Below are positions 1-9,531 of a stretch of 64,000 nucleotides of DNA, piece by piece. Made by a program: the position numbers and the translations under genes. Numbering within the stretch: position 1 is the stretch's first letter; each line of letters opens with the position of its first letter. This DNA is from Pseudidiomarina marina. Its GTDB lineage: Bacteria > Pseudomonadota > Gammaproteobacteria > Enterobacterales > Alteromonadaceae. Location of the stretch: positions 620,001-684,000 of the forward strand of contig NZ_PIPZ01000001.1 in the NCBI RefSeq assembly GCF_003987045.1. Reading direction: 5' to 3'. Below the pieces are notes generated by a model that saw nothing but the letters and a program-made list of their open reading frames with translations, was not told the DNA's origin and made no database searches.

Positions 1-623
1 AATAAGCCGGCGCGATCACGACGACTTTCTCCCATGCCAACAATGCCACCAGCACATACTTTCATACCCGCATCTCGCACATTTTGTAACGTCGACAATC
101 TATCGGCGTACGTACGAGTAGAAATAATCTCGCCATAAAATTCCGGGGAGGTATCTAGGTTATGATTGTAGTAATCAAGACCAGCTTGTTTCAGAGCTTG
201 CGCTTGTTGTGGGCTTAACATACCTAACGTCATACAGGTTTCTAAGCCAAGCTCTTTCACGCCTTTTACCATTTCAATTACATACGGCATGTCACGGTCT
301 TTGGGGTTACGCCAAGCGGCGCCCATACAAAACCGACTTGCACCTTGTGCTTTTGCCGCTCGAGCTTCTTCAAGAACTTTCTCAACTGCCATTAACCGTT
401 CTTTGTCCACATCGGTACGATAATGCGCACTCTGTGGGCAATATTTACAATCTTCAGGGCATGCACCTGTTTTAATCGACAATAAGGTACTCACCTGTAC
501 CGCATTGGCGTCGAAGTTGGCGCGATGAACTTGCTGCGCTTGAAACAATAGATCGTTAAAAGGTAGCGCAAAAAGAGCCTCAATTTCATTGAGTTGCCAG
601 TCATGGCGAATGACAGCCGACAT
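1..623 (-). CDS. bioB: Biotin synthase BioB (3' end outside window)
   Basis: Radical-SAM enzyme that inserts sulfur into dethiobiotin in the last step of biotin synthesis. The N-terminal 207 codons are present. The radical-SAM cluster motif [13 protein letters not shown] gives Cys55, Cys59 and Cys62, and a later [11 protein letters not shown] segment fits the [2Fe-2S]-binding half of the family. The start ATG at 623-621 begins MSAVIRHDW, matching the usual BioB N-terminus. The gene is divergent from bioA across 121 bp, the classic BirA-controlled arrangement. The missing C-terminal part lies beyond base 1, probably followed by other bio genes (inference). Confidence 0.96.
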   Translation of the reverse strand, partial: MSAVIRHDWQLNEIEALFALPFNDLLFQAQQVHRANFDANAVQVSTLLSIKTGACPEDCKYCPQSAHYRTDVDKERLMAVEKVLEEARAAKAQGASRFCMGAAWRNPKDRDMPYVIEMVKGVKELGLETCMTLGMLSPQQAQALKQAGLDYYNHNLDTSPEFYGEIISTRTYADRLSTLQNVRDAGMKVCAGGIVGMGESRRDRAGL

Positions 624-693
624 AGTTAGATCCTTGGATACAACGTTTAAAAATAGTGATTTGATATTGCACAGGGTACGGAGTTTACCTAGA

Positions 694-726
694 CTGTCAA
701 CTTTATTTAACTCATTTAAATTACAA
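694..726. promoter_or_regulatory. Candidate BirA (biotin repressor) operator
   Basis: CTGTCAACT at 694-702 and AAATTACAA at 718-726 are separated by 15 bp. They resemble the two half-sites of the proteobacterial BirA operator (wTGTmAACC, 14-16 bp spacer, GGTTkACAw). The outer bases fit well and the inner bases of the right half less so. The site lies in the bioB/bioA divergent region, where BirA normally represses both directions. Confidence 0.5.
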
Positions 727-731
727 TCGGC

Positions 732-737
732 TATTAT
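732..737 (+). promoter_or_regulatory. Candidate bioA -10 element (TATTAT)
   Basis: TATTAT ends seven bases before the bioA ATG at 745, overlaps the right edge of the BirA operator region, and would place the transcription start at or next to the start codon. No good -35 hexamer is evident at 17 bp (TTAACT lies 19 bp upstream). No Shine-Dalgarno sequence precedes the ATG. Confidence 0.35.
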
Positions 738-744
738 TTAATCA

Positions 745-2028
745 ATGATCACAAATAGCGACTTGCAGTTTGATCGCCAACACATCTGGCACCCTTACAC
801 CTCCTTTAGCGAGCCACTTCCGGTGTATCCGGTTGAAGCGGCTGAAGGCTGCGAATTAATTCTTAGCGACGGTACACGATTGATTGATGGAATGTCGTCG
901 TGGTGGGCGGCTATTCACGGTTACAACCACCCGCAACTAAACCAAGCCGCGACTGAACAAATGACAAAGATGAGTCACGTGATGTTTGGTGGTATCACCC
1001 ATGAACCAGCAATTCGGTTATCGCAAAAGCTCGTAGAGTTAACACCAGCCGGGTTAAATCGTGTGTTTCTTGCCGACTCCGGCTCAGTTTCCATTGAAGT
1101 CGCGATTAAAATGTCGGTGCAATACTGGTTTAGTCGCGATCTTCCGCAAAAGAACAGAATGGCGACCATTCGCGGCGGGTATCACGGTGATACCTTTGCC
1201 GCGATGTCGGTGTGTGATCCCGTCAATGGCATGCATAGCTTATTTAAAGGTAGCCTCAGAGAGCAGCTATTCGCCCCTATTCCGAATATCGCGCCCGAAC
1301 AACCGTGGCACGCTGATTATTTAGTCCCACTGGAAAAACTTCTTGAGCAGCATCAACACGAGTTAGCCGCTTTGATTTTGGAGCCAATCGTGCAAGGTGC
1401 TGGGGGGATGCGTTTTTATCACCCTGAATACCTGCGCGGCGCGCGCAAACTCTGCGACCAATATAATGTGTTACTGATTGCGGATGAGATTGCAACCGGG
1501 TTCGGTCGAACCGGCAAGTTATTTGCCTGTGAGTACGCCAACATCACGCCAGATATTATGTGCCTCGGTAAAGCATTAACCGGCGGCTATCTAACGCAAG
1601 CAGCCGTGTTATGTAGCGATGATATCGCCGAGACTATCAGTCGAGGTCCTGCAGGGGGCGCATTTATGCATGGCCCTACCTTTATGGGCAATCCGCTCGC
1701 CTGTGCCATTGCCTGTGCCAGCATTGACGTTCTGCTTGATAGCCCATGGCAGCAGCGAATTCATAACATTAACGCGCAGCTTCAAGCGGAACTTGAACCT
1801 GCACGACACCTGCCGAACGTAGCCGACGTGCGCTGCTTTGGTGCCATTGGCGTCATCGAGATGAATCACGCAGTGGATGTCGCCGCTGCACAACGCTTAT
1901 GTGTGCAGCACGGCGTATGGATTCGACCATTTGGGAAACTGATTTACGTGATGCCACCGTTTGTCATTCGTCCCGAACAACTCAGCAAAATCACCCAAAC
2001 CATGTGCTTACTCGCGGCGTCGGTGTGA
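745..2028 (+). CDS. bioA: Adenosylmethionine-8-amino-7-oxononanoate aminotransferase
   Basis: PLP-dependent class III aminotransferase that converts KAPA to DAPA with S-adenosylmethionine as amino donor in biotin synthesis. At 427 aa it is the usual family length. Recognisable segments are HIWHPYTS near residue 13, the active-site region [13 protein letters not shown] (51-63), [12 protein letters not shown] with the cofactor-binding Asp247, and Schiff-base Lys276 in LGKALTGG. The start aligns with E. coli BioA. Only a few bases could precede the ATG if the -10 element at 732-737 is used, so translation may be leaderless. asnS follows 83 bp downstream on the same strand. Confidence 0.97.
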   Translation: MITNSDLQFDRQHIWHPYTSFSEPLPVYPVEAAEGCELILSDGTRLIDGMSSWWAAIHGYNHPQLNQAATEQMTKMSHVMFGGITHEPAIRLSQKLVELTPAGLNRVFLADSGSVSIEVAIKMSVQYWFSRDLPQKNRMATIRGGYHGDTFAAMSVCDPVNGMHSLFKGSLREQLFAPIPNIAPEQPWHADYLVPLEKLLEQHQHELAALILEPIVQGAGGMRFYHPEYLRGARKLCDQYNVLLIADEIATGFGRTGKLFACEYANITPDIMCLGKALTGGYLTQAAVLCSDDIAETISRGPAGGAFMHGPTFMGNPLACAIACASIDVLLDSPWQQRIHNINAQLQAELEPARHLPNVADVRCFGAIGVIEMNHAVDVAAAQRLCVQHGVWIRPFGKLIYVMPPFVIRPEQLSKITQTMCLLAASV

Positions 2029-2035
2029 TTTTCGC

Positions 2036-2063
2036 TTGAGTCTGGCGCAAAGCAAGGTAACAT
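2036..2063 (+). promoter_or_regulatory. Possible asnS promoter
   Basis: TTGAGT (2036-2041), a 16-bp spacer and TAACAT (2058-2063) lie in the 83-bp gap between bioA and asnS. The match to sigma-70 consensus is moderate. A Shine-Dalgarno-like ACGGAG follows near 2095. Confidence 0.35.
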
Positions 2064-2111
2064 ATCAGCCTATTTTATTCTTATACCTTAACTAACGGAG
2101 TCTGTAGGCCC

Positions 2112-3512
2112 ATGTCCTTCGCTACAATTGTCGATGTTTTATCGGGAAAAGTTGCCGTTGGTGATGAAGTAACTGTACGCGGTTGGGTTCGTACCCGCCG
2201 TGATTCAAAAGCAGGCATTTCATTTATCAACGTGCATGATGGTTCGTGTTTTGACGCTATTCAGGCGGTCGTACCGAATAATCTCGATAATTATGACAAT
2301 GAGGTTCTCAAACTGACCACCGGATGCAGCGTTGCCATCACCGGTATAGTGGCTGAAAACGCTGGTAAAGGTCAAAGCTACGAGATTCAAGCCACAGCCG
2401 TTCATGTGTATGGCTTTGTGGAAGATCCGGATACCTATCCGATGTCGCCAAAACCGCATTCAATGGAATACCTGCGTGAATTTGCACATCTACGCCCGCG
2501 CACCAATATTACTGGTGCAGTCATGCGCGTACGTAACTGCTTAGCACAAGCATTGCATCGCTTTTTCCATGAACGCGGTTATTTATGGGTAGCAACACCG
2601 ATCATTACCGCTTCCGATGCCGAAGGTGCTGGTGAAATGTTCCGCGTTTCTACGCTGGATTTAATGAACCTACCGCACACCGATAATGGCGGTATTGATT
2701 TCAGCAAAGACTTTTTCGGAAAAGAAGCGTTTTTGACGGTTTCCGGTCAACTTAATGGCGAAACCTACGCCTGCGCATTGTCAAAAATCTATACTTTTGG
2801 CCCTACTTTCCGTGCCGAGAATTCGAATACAAGTCGTCACTTGGCCGAATTTTGGATGGTGGAACCTGAAGTCGCATTCGCTGATTTAAATGACATCGCC
2901 TATTTAGCCGAAGATATGCTGAAATACTGTATCAACGCAGTTCTTCAAGAGCGTGCTGACGATATGGCATTTTTCCAACAGCGTGTTGATAAAGGCGTAC
3001 TTGACCGCCTAAATCATGTGGTTAGCAACAAGTTCGTGCACATGGATTACACCGATGCGGTTGAAATTCTGCAAAACTGTGGGAAGAAATTTGAATACCC
3101 GGTTGAATGGGGCATGGACCTGCAATCTGAGCATGAACGCTACTTAGCTGAAGAGCATGTCGGTGCGCCGGTCGTTCTGAAAAACTATCCGAAAGATATT
3201 AAAGCTTTCTACATGCGCCAGAACGACGACGGTAAAACGGTTGCGGCAATGGATGTGTTAGCACCAGGTATCGGTGAAATCATCGGTGGTAGTGCGCGCG
3301 AAGAGCGTCTAGAACGCCTTGACGCGCGTATGCATGAACTTGGTCTACCAACCGAAGATTATGGCTGGTACCGCGATTTACGTCGTTACGGCACCGTGCC
3401 GCACGCCGGCTTCGGGCTTGGCTTCGAGCGTTTGGTGACTTATGTAACAGGTATGGGAAACATCCGTGATGTCATTCCATTCCCACGTGCACCAAAAACT
3501 GCCGATTTTTAA
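2112..3512 (+). CDS. asnS: Asparaginyl-tRNA synthetase
   Basis: Class IIb aminoacyl-tRNA synthetase that charges tRNA-Asn. At 466 aa it has the same length as E. coli AsnS. The N-terminal OB-fold anticodon-binding domain (about residues 15-105, including [12 protein letters not shown]) precedes the catalytic core, with motif 2 in the [17 protein letters not shown] stretch and motif 3 as [10 protein letters not shown] near the C-terminus. The ACGGAG ribosome site is about 11 bases upstream of the ATG. The gene is followed by a strong hairpin terminator shared with the convergent ydjA. Confidence 0.98.
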   Translation: MSFATIVDVLSGKVAVGDEVTVRGWVRTRRDSKAGISFINVHDGSCFDAIQAVVPNNLDNYDNEVLKLTTGCSVAITGIVAENAGKGQSYEIQATAVHVYGFVEDPDTYPMSPKPHSMEYLREFAHLRPRTNITGAVMRVRNCLAQALHRFFHERGYLWVATPIITASDAEGAGEMFRVSTLDLMNLPHTDNGGIDFSKDFFGKEAFLTVSGQLNGETYACALSKIYTFGPTFRAENSNTSRHLAEFWMVEPEVAFADLNDIAYLAEDMLKYCINAVLQERADDMAFFQQRVDKGVLDRLNHVVSNKFVHMDYTDAVEILQNCGKKFEYPVEWGMDLQSEHERYLAEEHVGAPVVLKNYPKDIKAFYMRQNDDGKTVAAMDVLAPGIGEIIGGSAREERLERLDARMHELGLPTEDYGWYRDLRRYGTVPHAGFGLGFERLVTYVTGMGNIRDVIPFPRAPKTADF

Positions 3513-3527
3513 CGAAACGAGCGTGCC

Positions 3528-3561
3528 GATAAAAAAACCAGCTTCGGCTGGTTTTTTTATC
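3528..3561. terminator. Bidirectional terminator between asnS and ydjA
   Basis: A perfect 15-bp stem (3528-3542 with 3547-3561) has a TTCG tetraloop. Its outer arms are A7 and T7, so transcripts from either side end in a U-run after a CCAGC/GCTGG core. It lies between convergent stop codons at 3512 and 3571. Confidence 0.93.
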
Positions 3562-3570
3562 TTATTGAAC

Positions 3571-4122
3571 TCACTGCCAGAACTGAACTTTACCGGTCAA
3601 CTCCTTATTGGGTTTGATCGGTGTTGGTACCGCCGGTGTGCCTACATACAAAAAGCCGACAATAACATCATCTTCGCTTAATCCAAGTTCGGTTTTCACC
3701 AACCCTGATTCAGCGTACCAACCTGTCCGCCAAATAGCGCCAAGCCCCTGCGAAAATGCCGCTTGCTGCAATAATAATGTCGCACAAGCCGCACTCGCTA
3801 GCTGCTCATCACGTGGTACTTTATCGTGTTGTTGGTATTTCATCGCTACCGTAATCACCATCGGCGCTCGCAATGGTAGTTGGCTTGCTTGCACGCATTG
3901 TGCTTCCGCCTGACCTTGCGCGACGGCTGCACGTTGGAAAATTTGGCCTAACTGCTGACGCTTTTCATCACTAAAAATAATAAAATGATACGGCATTAGC
4001 GCCATATGATCGGGTGCTCGCGCCGCAGCTTTAAGCATCAATTCAAGTTGTTCGTTCGTCGGGCCCGGTTCAATTAAACGGGGCATTGACGAGCGCGTTG
4101 TTAAAAGTTCCAATGCGTCCAT
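3571..4122 (-). CDS. ydjA: YdjA-type nitroreductase
   Basis: Small FMN-dependent NAD(P)H nitroreductase of the YdjA branch, 183 aa, single domain. The start MDALELLTTRSS matches E. coli YdjA, as does the following P-x-P-x-x-E-Q-L-E and RAPDH segment. The ATG at 4122-4120 is preceded by GAGG at five bases, so it is preferred over the upstream in-frame start at 4179. The physiological substrate is not known for this family. It is divergent from sppA-ansA; ydjA, sppA and ansA are also neighbours in E. coli. Confidence 0.92.
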   Translation of the reverse strand: MDALELLTTRSSMPRLIEPGPTNEQLELMLKAAARAPDHMALMPYHFIIFSDEKRQQLGQIFQRAAVAQGQAEAQCVQASQLPLRAPMVITVAMKYQQHDKVPRDEQLASAACATLLLQQAAFSQGLGAIWRTGWYAESGLVKTELGLSEDDVIVGFLYVGTPAVPTPIKPNKELTGKVQFWQ

Positions 4123-4270
4123 AACATCCTCAAAAAAGTAGAATTTGGCTTCCTCACCAAGTTTTCGATAGCTTAGCAAATGATCACGCTCTGTTACATT
4201 GTCTTACTAGTTTCTGAGTAATTTCTGCGGTAATCTCCTAGCATTACTACTCAATTTGGGATTGTTTTAT

Positions 4271-6124
4271 ATGAGCGGGATCGCTTCAGTCTTCAAAAAA
4301 CTTTTTAGTCTCATTAACGTTATTCGCAAAATCATTGTAAACATTGTGTTTTTCTTGGTTTTGCTCGTCTTTATTGGTCTTTTCGCAGCCGATGAAGAAC
4401 CTATTCGTGTGCCTGACAACGGTGTACTGGTGCTCGAATTAAACGGTCGCTTAGTTGAAGAAAAAACGTGGGTTGACCCGGTCGACGCATTCTTTGACGA
4501 AATGTTAGGCGGTAGCGGGAAACCAGCCGAAGTTCTGCTGCGCGACGCAGTGACTGCCATTGAGCAAGCGGCAAACGATGACCGCATCAGTGGCATTCAA
4601 TTAAAGCTCAGCAACTTCGCCGGTGGTGGGTTGAATAAAATGAATGTTCTTGGCGAAGCACTCATGGCCTTTCGTGAAAGTGGCAAGCCAGTTATCACTT
4701 ACGCCGACGCTTATAGTCAAGACCAGTACTACATTGCTGCCCACGCCGACAAAATTTATTTAAACCCGTTGGGTATGATGATGTTTGAAGGTTATGGCTC
4801 ATACCGGTTGTACTTCAAAGAGCTACTCGAAAAATTAAAAGTGAGCACGCATGTATTTAAAGTGGGTGCCTATAAGTCAGCGGTAGAACCGTATACGCGT
4901 AACGACATGTCGGATGAAGCTCGTGAGGCCAACAAGATTTTGTACGATGAGCTTTGGCAAACTTACATAGCAGATATCGCAGCGCTGCGCGAACTAGACC
5001 CTCGCGTACTATCTGGCGACATGGACGATTTCTTGGCCGCTGTGACTGACTATGAGAACGATTTTGCACAAATGGCTGTCGGTACTGGTTTGGTAACAGA
5101 TTTATATTCTCGTGAGCAATTCCGTCAGGAAATGATCAGCCTAACCGGTCTTGATGACGATGAAAAAAGCTGGCGCCAAATCAACCACGATAACTATTTA
5201 GAATCGTTGAATGGTCAGGCGTATCAAGAAGAAACGAAAGAACGCGATAACATTGCGATCGTGGTCGCACGTGGTGTCATTGTCGATGGCCATCAGAAAG
5301 CAGGCATGATTGGCGGTGATAGTACGGCTGAATTGCTTCGCAAGGCGCGTTTGGACGATCAAGTCAAAGCCGTTGTGCTGCGTATTGATAGTCCCGGTGG
5401 CAGTGGTTTTGCTTCAGAGGTTATTCGTCAAGAAGTGCTCGAATTACAAAAAGCCGGCAAGCCAGTTATCGCCTCAATGAGCAGTGTTGCTGCATCGGGT
5501 GGTTATTGGATTGCTGCAAGTGCCGATGAGATATGGGCTGCACCAGAAACCATTACTGGGTCAATTGGCGTATTCGGCATGTTCTTTACTTTCGAAAACT
5601 CACTGGCAGAAATTGGCGTCCATAACGACGGTTATCACACGACCAATTTGCCGGTGCTTGACGTGACTCGCGGGCTTGATGATGGCGGTAAGCAACTTGT
5701 GCAGATGAGCATTGAAAAGTTCTACCGTGATTTTGTCAACATGGTCGCTGAAAGCCGCGATATGAGCTACGACGAAGTTCATGCCGTTGCGCAAGGCCGC
5801 GTTTGGACAGGTAATCAAGCTCAACAATTTGGACTCGTTGATGAACTCGGTGAACTAGATGATGCTATTCGTGCCGCGGCGCAACGAGCTGATGTCGTCG
5901 AATACGATGTTGAAGTGATTGAAGCTGACTTATCGGCGCGCGATAAATTCATGCGTGATTTATTCGGTCAAGCCAGCACTTGGGTACCAGCGTCGGTATT
6001 CGAAAAAAATCACTCACCGATTGAAATGGAATTGCAACGCGTGTGGCAGGAAGTTAAATTACTAGATAAATTTAACGACCCGAACGGTGTTTACGCACTG
6101 TGCGAACTATGTCCACTGCAGTGA
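4271..6124 (+). CDS. sppA: Signal peptide peptidase SppA, 67-kDa type
   Basis: Inner-membrane serine protease that degrades cleaved signal peptides. At 617 aa it is the long, duplicated form. One membrane anchor lies at about residues 15-40, followed by two tandem S49 domains. The Ser/Lys dyad is split between the repeats as in E. coli: Lys202 in GAYKSAVEPYTRNDMS and Ser409 in SSVAASGGYW. I chose the ATG at 4271 (MSGIASVF) over the in-frame TTG at 4256. Only a weak GGGA ribosome site is present. ansA starts three bases after the stop, so the two are almost certainly cotranscribed. Confidence 0.96.
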   Translation: MSGIASVFKKLFSLINVIRKIIVNIVFFLVLLVFIGLFAADEEPIRVPDNGVLVLELNGRLVEEKTWVDPVDAFFDEMLGGSGKPAEVLLRDAVTAIEQAANDDRISGIQLKLSNFAGGGLNKMNVLGEALMAFRESGKPVITYADAYSQDQYYIAAHADKIYLNPLGMMMFEGYGSYRLYFKELLEKLKVSTHVFKVGAYKSAVEPYTRNDMSDEAREANKILYDELWQTYIADIAALRELDPRVLSGDMDDFLAAVTDYENDFAQMAVGTGLVTDLYSREQFRQEMISLTGLDDDEKSWRQINHDNYLESLNGQAYQEETKERDNIAIVVARGVIVDGHQKAGMIGGDSTAELLRKARLDDQVKAVVLRIDSPGGSGFASEVIRQEVLELQKAGKPVIASMSSVAASGGYWIAASADEIWAAPETITGSIGVFGMFFTFENSLAEIGVHNDGYHTTNLPVLDVTRGLDDGGKQLVQMSIEKFYRDFVNMVAESRDMSYDEVHAVAQGRVWTGNQAQQFGLVDELGELDDAIRAAAQRADVVEYDVEVIEADLSARDKFMRDLFGQASTWVPASVFEKNHSPIEMELQRVWQEVKLLDKFNDPNGVYALCELCPLQ

Positions 6125-6127
6125 TTC

Positions 6128-7138
6128 ATGACTAAAAAACGTATTTATGTCGCCTACACGGGCGGAACAATTGGTATGCAAAAGTCGACACAGGGTTACA
6201 TCCCTGTGTCTGGCTTTTTAACCGAGTGCGTAAAACGCATGCCCGAGTTTTATCGGGATGAAATGCCTGAATTCACCATTCACGAATATGACCCGTTAAT
6301 GGATTCATCGGATATGTCCCCTGCGGATTGGCAACACATCGCCGAAGATATCCAAAACAATTATAATGACTACGATGGTTTCGTGATTTTACATGGTACC
6401 GACACCATGGCTTACACGGCTTCCGCGTTATCATTCATGTTTGAGAATTTAGCCAAGCCGGTCATCATTACAGGTTCGCAAATTCCACTAGCAGCATTAC
6501 GCTCAGACGGTCAAACCAACCTTTTGAATGCCCTATACATTGCTGCAAACTATCCAATTCACGAAGTGGGTTTGTTTTTCAACAACACCCTGTATCGTGG
6601 TAACCGTGCAACGAAGGCCGATGCCAATGGCTTTAATGCATTTGCATCGCCAAATTTTGCGCCGCTCCTCAAAGCTGGCATACAAATAACTGTTGATGCC
6701 GGAACCATTAAAGACATCGGGCACGAACCGCTACGCTTAACATCGGTAACGCCACAAGCCATCGGTGTCGTGACGTTATATCCAGGTATTTCGGCAGCAA
6801 TATTCGATAACATGCTGCAGCAACCAGTAAAAGCCCTTATCATGCAAAGCTATGGCGTTGGCAATGCCCCGCAAGATCCCAAGCTTCTCGCCAGCTTGCA
6901 GCGCGCGATCAAGCAAGGTACGGTCGTGCTTAATTGCACACAGTGCTTCAAGGGCAAAGTCAATATGGGCGGCTACGCAACCGGCAACGCACTAGCGCAA
7001 GTCGGCGTTGTTAGCGGCCACGATATGACCATTGAAGCAGCGCTTACAAAACTACATTATTTGTTATCGCAGAATTTAACTCAGCGTGAAATAAATAATC
7101 TCCTTGAAACTAACTTACGTGGTGAATTAACCGCTTAA
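6128..7138 (+). CDS. ansA: Type I (cytoplasmic) L-asparaginase
   Basis: Hydrolyses L-asparagine to aspartate and ammonia. The protein has 336 aa and no signal peptide, so it is the low-affinity cytoplasmic type I enzyme. The first catalytic Thr is Thr14 in the YTGGTIGM signature, and the second pair is Thr91-Asp92 in ILHGTDTMAYT. The C-terminal domain contains the NCTQCFKGKVNM segment typical of AnsA. It follows sppA with a three-base gap and has a weak ribosome site, suggesting translational coupling. Confidence 0.96.
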   Translation: MTKKRIYVAYTGGTIGMQKSTQGYIPVSGFLTECVKRMPEFYRDEMPEFTIHEYDPLMDSSDMSPADWQHIAEDIQNNYNDYDGFVILHGTDTMAYTASALSFMFENLAKPVIITGSQIPLAALRSDGQTNLLNALYIAANYPIHEVGLFFNNTLYRGNRATKADANGFNAFASPNFAPLLKAGIQITVDAGTIKDIGHEPLRLTSVTPQAIGVVTLYPGISAAIFDNMLQQPVKALIMQSYGVGNAPQDPKLLASLQRAIKQGTVVLNCTQCFKGKVNMGGYATGNALAQVGVVSGHDMTIEAALTKLHYLLSQNLTQREINNLLETNLRGELTA

Positions 7139-7172
7139 GCCGAATAACAACAGAACAACAAGAATAAAAAAT

Positions 7173-8516
7173 ATGGCTCTTAAATCTCCTGCTTTTTCAT
7201 CTCGTATCGGTTTCATTCTTGCCGCAGCCGGCTCCGCTGTTGGTGTTGGCAACATTTGGGGATTCCCCACCCAAGCTGCACAAAACGGCGGTGGTGCATT
7301 TTTATTGGTCTATCTCTTGATGGTTGCCCTACTTGCCTATCCAATGCTGGTCGCTGAGCTAACTATTGGCCGTATGCGTCAACGTAATCCAGTCGAGGCA
7401 TTACGAGCGCTTAGCGAGAAACCTTTTTGGCGTGGCTTTGGAGCATTTACCGGTATTGTTGGGTTAACTGTGCTCTCGCTAATTCTAAGCTTCTACGCCA
7501 TTGTTTCAGGTTGGCTGCTCGCCTTTATGTTTGCACCTTTGGCCGAGTTGCTCGGGTTTCAAACTGCTGCCACATGGTTAACCGGTTTTGGTGTTGAACG
7601 AAATTTAATCATGATGGTCTTGTTCCTTGTGCTTACCATTCATGTCGTGCGCTCTGGCGTCACTGACGGCATTGAGCGTTGGTCGCGTCGCCTTATGCCG
7701 TTGTTGTTTGTTCTACTGATTGCCATGGCGCTTTACATTCTAACGCTGCCTGGTGCTATTAACGGCTTAAAAATGTATCTCACGCCTGATTTTGAGCAGG
7801 TGACGAATCCAAACCTTGTGATCCGAGCAATGGGGCAAGCGTTTTTCTCGCTCTCTTTAGGTGTTTGCTGCATGATGACCTATGGTGCTTATCTCTCAAA
7901 AGATGAACACCTCCCGAAAACCGCCGGTTGGGTTGCCGGACTCGATACATCTGTCGCATTCTTAGCCGGTCTACTCATACTGCCTGCGATGTTTGCCGCG
8001 CAAGAACTCGGTGTTGTGATTTATGACCAAGCTGGACAACTATTATCGAGCGACACACTGGTATTCAACGTGTTGCCGGCGATGTTTGATTCGATGGGAT
8101 CAGCTGGATTATGGGTAGGACTCGCCTTCTTCGCACTAATGGTAATCGCTGCAATTACCTCATCGATTTCCATGCTCGAAGCACCGGTCAATGCACTCGT
8201 TGAGGAAACAGGTCAATCACGTGCGCAAATGGTTTGGGTTGTTGGCGCGACAATTGGTCTTATCTCAGCCATTATTATTTATAATTTTTCCAGCCTATTT
8301 GGCGCAGTAGTAACCTTTACAACCGTATACATGCAACCGTTGCTAGCACTTGTATTTGGTTTGTTACTAACGTGGATTCTTCGCCAGCATTTTTTGCTTA
8401 AAGCTCTTCAAGAAGGCGCGCCTGAAATTGATAAAACTTGGTTCTGGAAAGTTTGGCCATGGTACGTCAAATTCATCTGTCCAATATTGATTTTATTAGT
8501 CATATGGCGTGGATAA
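7173..8516 (+). CDS. Sodium-dependent transporter, NSS/SNF family
   Basis: Inner-membrane Na+-coupled amino-acid or amine symporter with a LeuT-like fold. The N-terminus SSRIGFILAAAGSAVGVGNIWGFP carries the NSS signature with the unwound TM1 region that binds Na+ and substrate. About 11-12 hydrophobic segments fill the 447 aa, which is the common length of bacterial members (eukaryotic ones are longer). The substrate cannot be told from sequence. It starts 34 bp after ansA with no clear ribosome site. An asparagine or aspartate link to ansA is possible but only inferred. Confidence 0.9.
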   Translation: MALKSPAFSSRIGFILAAAGSAVGVGNIWGFPTQAAQNGGGAFLLVYLLMVALLAYPMLVAELTIGRMRQRNPVEALRALSEKPFWRGFGAFTGIVGLTVLSLILSFYAIVSGWLLAFMFAPLAELLGFQTAATWLTGFGVERNLIMMVLFLVLTIHVVRSGVTDGIERWSRRLMPLLFVLLIAMALYILTLPGAINGLKMYLTPDFEQVTNPNLVIRAMGQAFFSLSLGVCCMMTYGAYLSKDEHLPKTAGWVAGLDTSVAFLAGLLILPAMFAAQELGVVIYDQAGQLLSSDTLVFNVLPAMFDSMGSAGLWVGLAFFALMVIAAITSSISMLEAPVNALVEETGQSRAQMVWVVGATIGLISAIIIYNFSSLFGAVVTFTTVYMQPLLALVFGLLLTWILRQHFLLKALQEGAPEIDKTWFWKVWPWYVKFICPILILLVIWRG

Positions 8517-8570
8517 AATTTATCTACCCATTTGAGTTAACCTTTTGTTTTATAATTATAAATTTTAGAC

Positions 8571-8607
8571 AAAAAAATGCTCGGGACGAATCCAAGTTGT
8601 CCCGAGC
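8571..8607 (-). terminator. Rho-independent terminator downstream of ycfH
   Basis: A 9-bp GC-rich stem (GCTCGGGAC at 8579-8587, GTCCCGAGC at 8599-8607) is followed on the minus strand by A and seven T residues (complement of 8571-8578). It would end minus-strand transcripts coming from ycfH. Confidence 0.85.
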
Positions 8608-8690
8608 TTAGGGGAATGGCTCAAGGGATTGAGCCGTGCGCTAACTCGATAAATGTCGAGGGTAAGATCTAGTGTAGATCGTTATTTTTA
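8608..8690 (-). ncRNA. Multi-hairpin region, possible structured 3'UTR or small RNA
   Basis: Three further hairpins precede the terminator on the minus strand. They are 8618-8635 (7-bp stem, GGGA loop as read on plus), 8645-8660 (5-bp stem) and 8666-8680 (6-bp stem, 3-base loop). On the plus strand the last one is followed by GTTATTTTT. No reading frame fits. The region could be the ycfH 3'UTR, a separate small RNA on either strand, or a converging terminator array. The function is unknown. Confidence 0.4.
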
Positions 8691-8724
8691 AAATGCGAAT
8701 TTTTTGTGTAAAAAACGTACAAAT

Positions 8725-9507
8725 TTATGTTCGCACTCGTTTAAACAACGAATAGAAGTTATGGGTGGTTACTTCAGCCACTTCAGATAAGGCCACGCCT
8801 TTCACATCCGCGACACATTTCGCAACGTCAGCAACAAAAGCTGGCTGGTTTTCTTTACCTCGATGCGGTACCGGCGCCAACCAAGGACTATCAGTTTCAA
8901 TTAACAGGCGTTCAAGTGGTAACGCTTTTACGACGTCACGCAATTCTGTGGCGTTGCGAAACGAGGCGATTCCTGAAATGGAAATATAAAAATCAAGGTG
9001 TTCAATTGCTTGCTGCGCCATTTCTAGTGATTCGGTGAAACAATGCAATACACCACCACAACGCTCGGCTTTACCTTCACGCAGCATTGCGATGGTGTCG
9101 TCGCGCGCATCGCGCGTATGAATAATTAATGGTTTGTCTAATTCATTCGCAAGATCAATATGATAGGCAAAACTTTCTTGCTGCACGGGACGACTTTCTG
9201 GGTCGTAATAATAGTCAAGGCCGGTTTCACCAATGGCAACCACCTCAGGCAACGCGGCCCATTCTCGCAATTGCGCTTTATCTAGCGGATGCTTGGCGAC
9301 ATAGAGTGGATGAACACCACAAGTAATACTGATGTCAGAAAAACCAGCTACTTTCTCGCGCATTGCCGGAAAGTCATCAAGCGTCACGCCAATACAGAGC
9401 ATGTGTTGAACTTGAGCTGCACGAGCAGCTTCAACAATGGCTGCAAAATCGCCATTAAAATTTGCTAAATCAATTTTATCAAGATGACAGTGGGAATCGA
9501 CAAACAC
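8725..9507 (-). CDS. ycfH: TatD/YcfH-family metal-dependent hydrolase
   Basis: Metal-dependent DNase/hydrolase with a TIM-barrel amidohydrolase fold, 260 aa. Metal ligands are visible: His6 and His8 in DSHCHLD, Glu in IGETGLDYYY, His in LIIHTRDA, and Asp in the ETDSPWLAP motif near residue 205. It lies downstream of holB and pilZ, the same location as E. coli ycfH and the tatD paralogue of Pseudomonas. The gap after pilZ is 24 bp. The exact cellular substrate of this branch is unsettled. Confidence 0.93.
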   Translation of the reverse strand: MFVDSHCHLDKIDLANFNGDFAAIVEAARAAQVQHMLCIGVTLDDFPAMREKVAGFSDISITCGVHPLYVAKHPLDKAQLREWAALPEVVAIGETGLDYYYDPESRPVQQESFAYHIDLANELDKPLIIHTRDARDDTIAMLREGKAERCGGVLHCFTESLEMAQQAIEHLDFYISISGIASFRNATELRDVVKALPLERLLIETDSPWLAPVPHRGKENQPAFVADVAKCVADVKGVALSEVAEVTTHNFYSLFKRVRT

Positions 9508-9531
9508 AACAACTCCAAACTCAATGATGCA

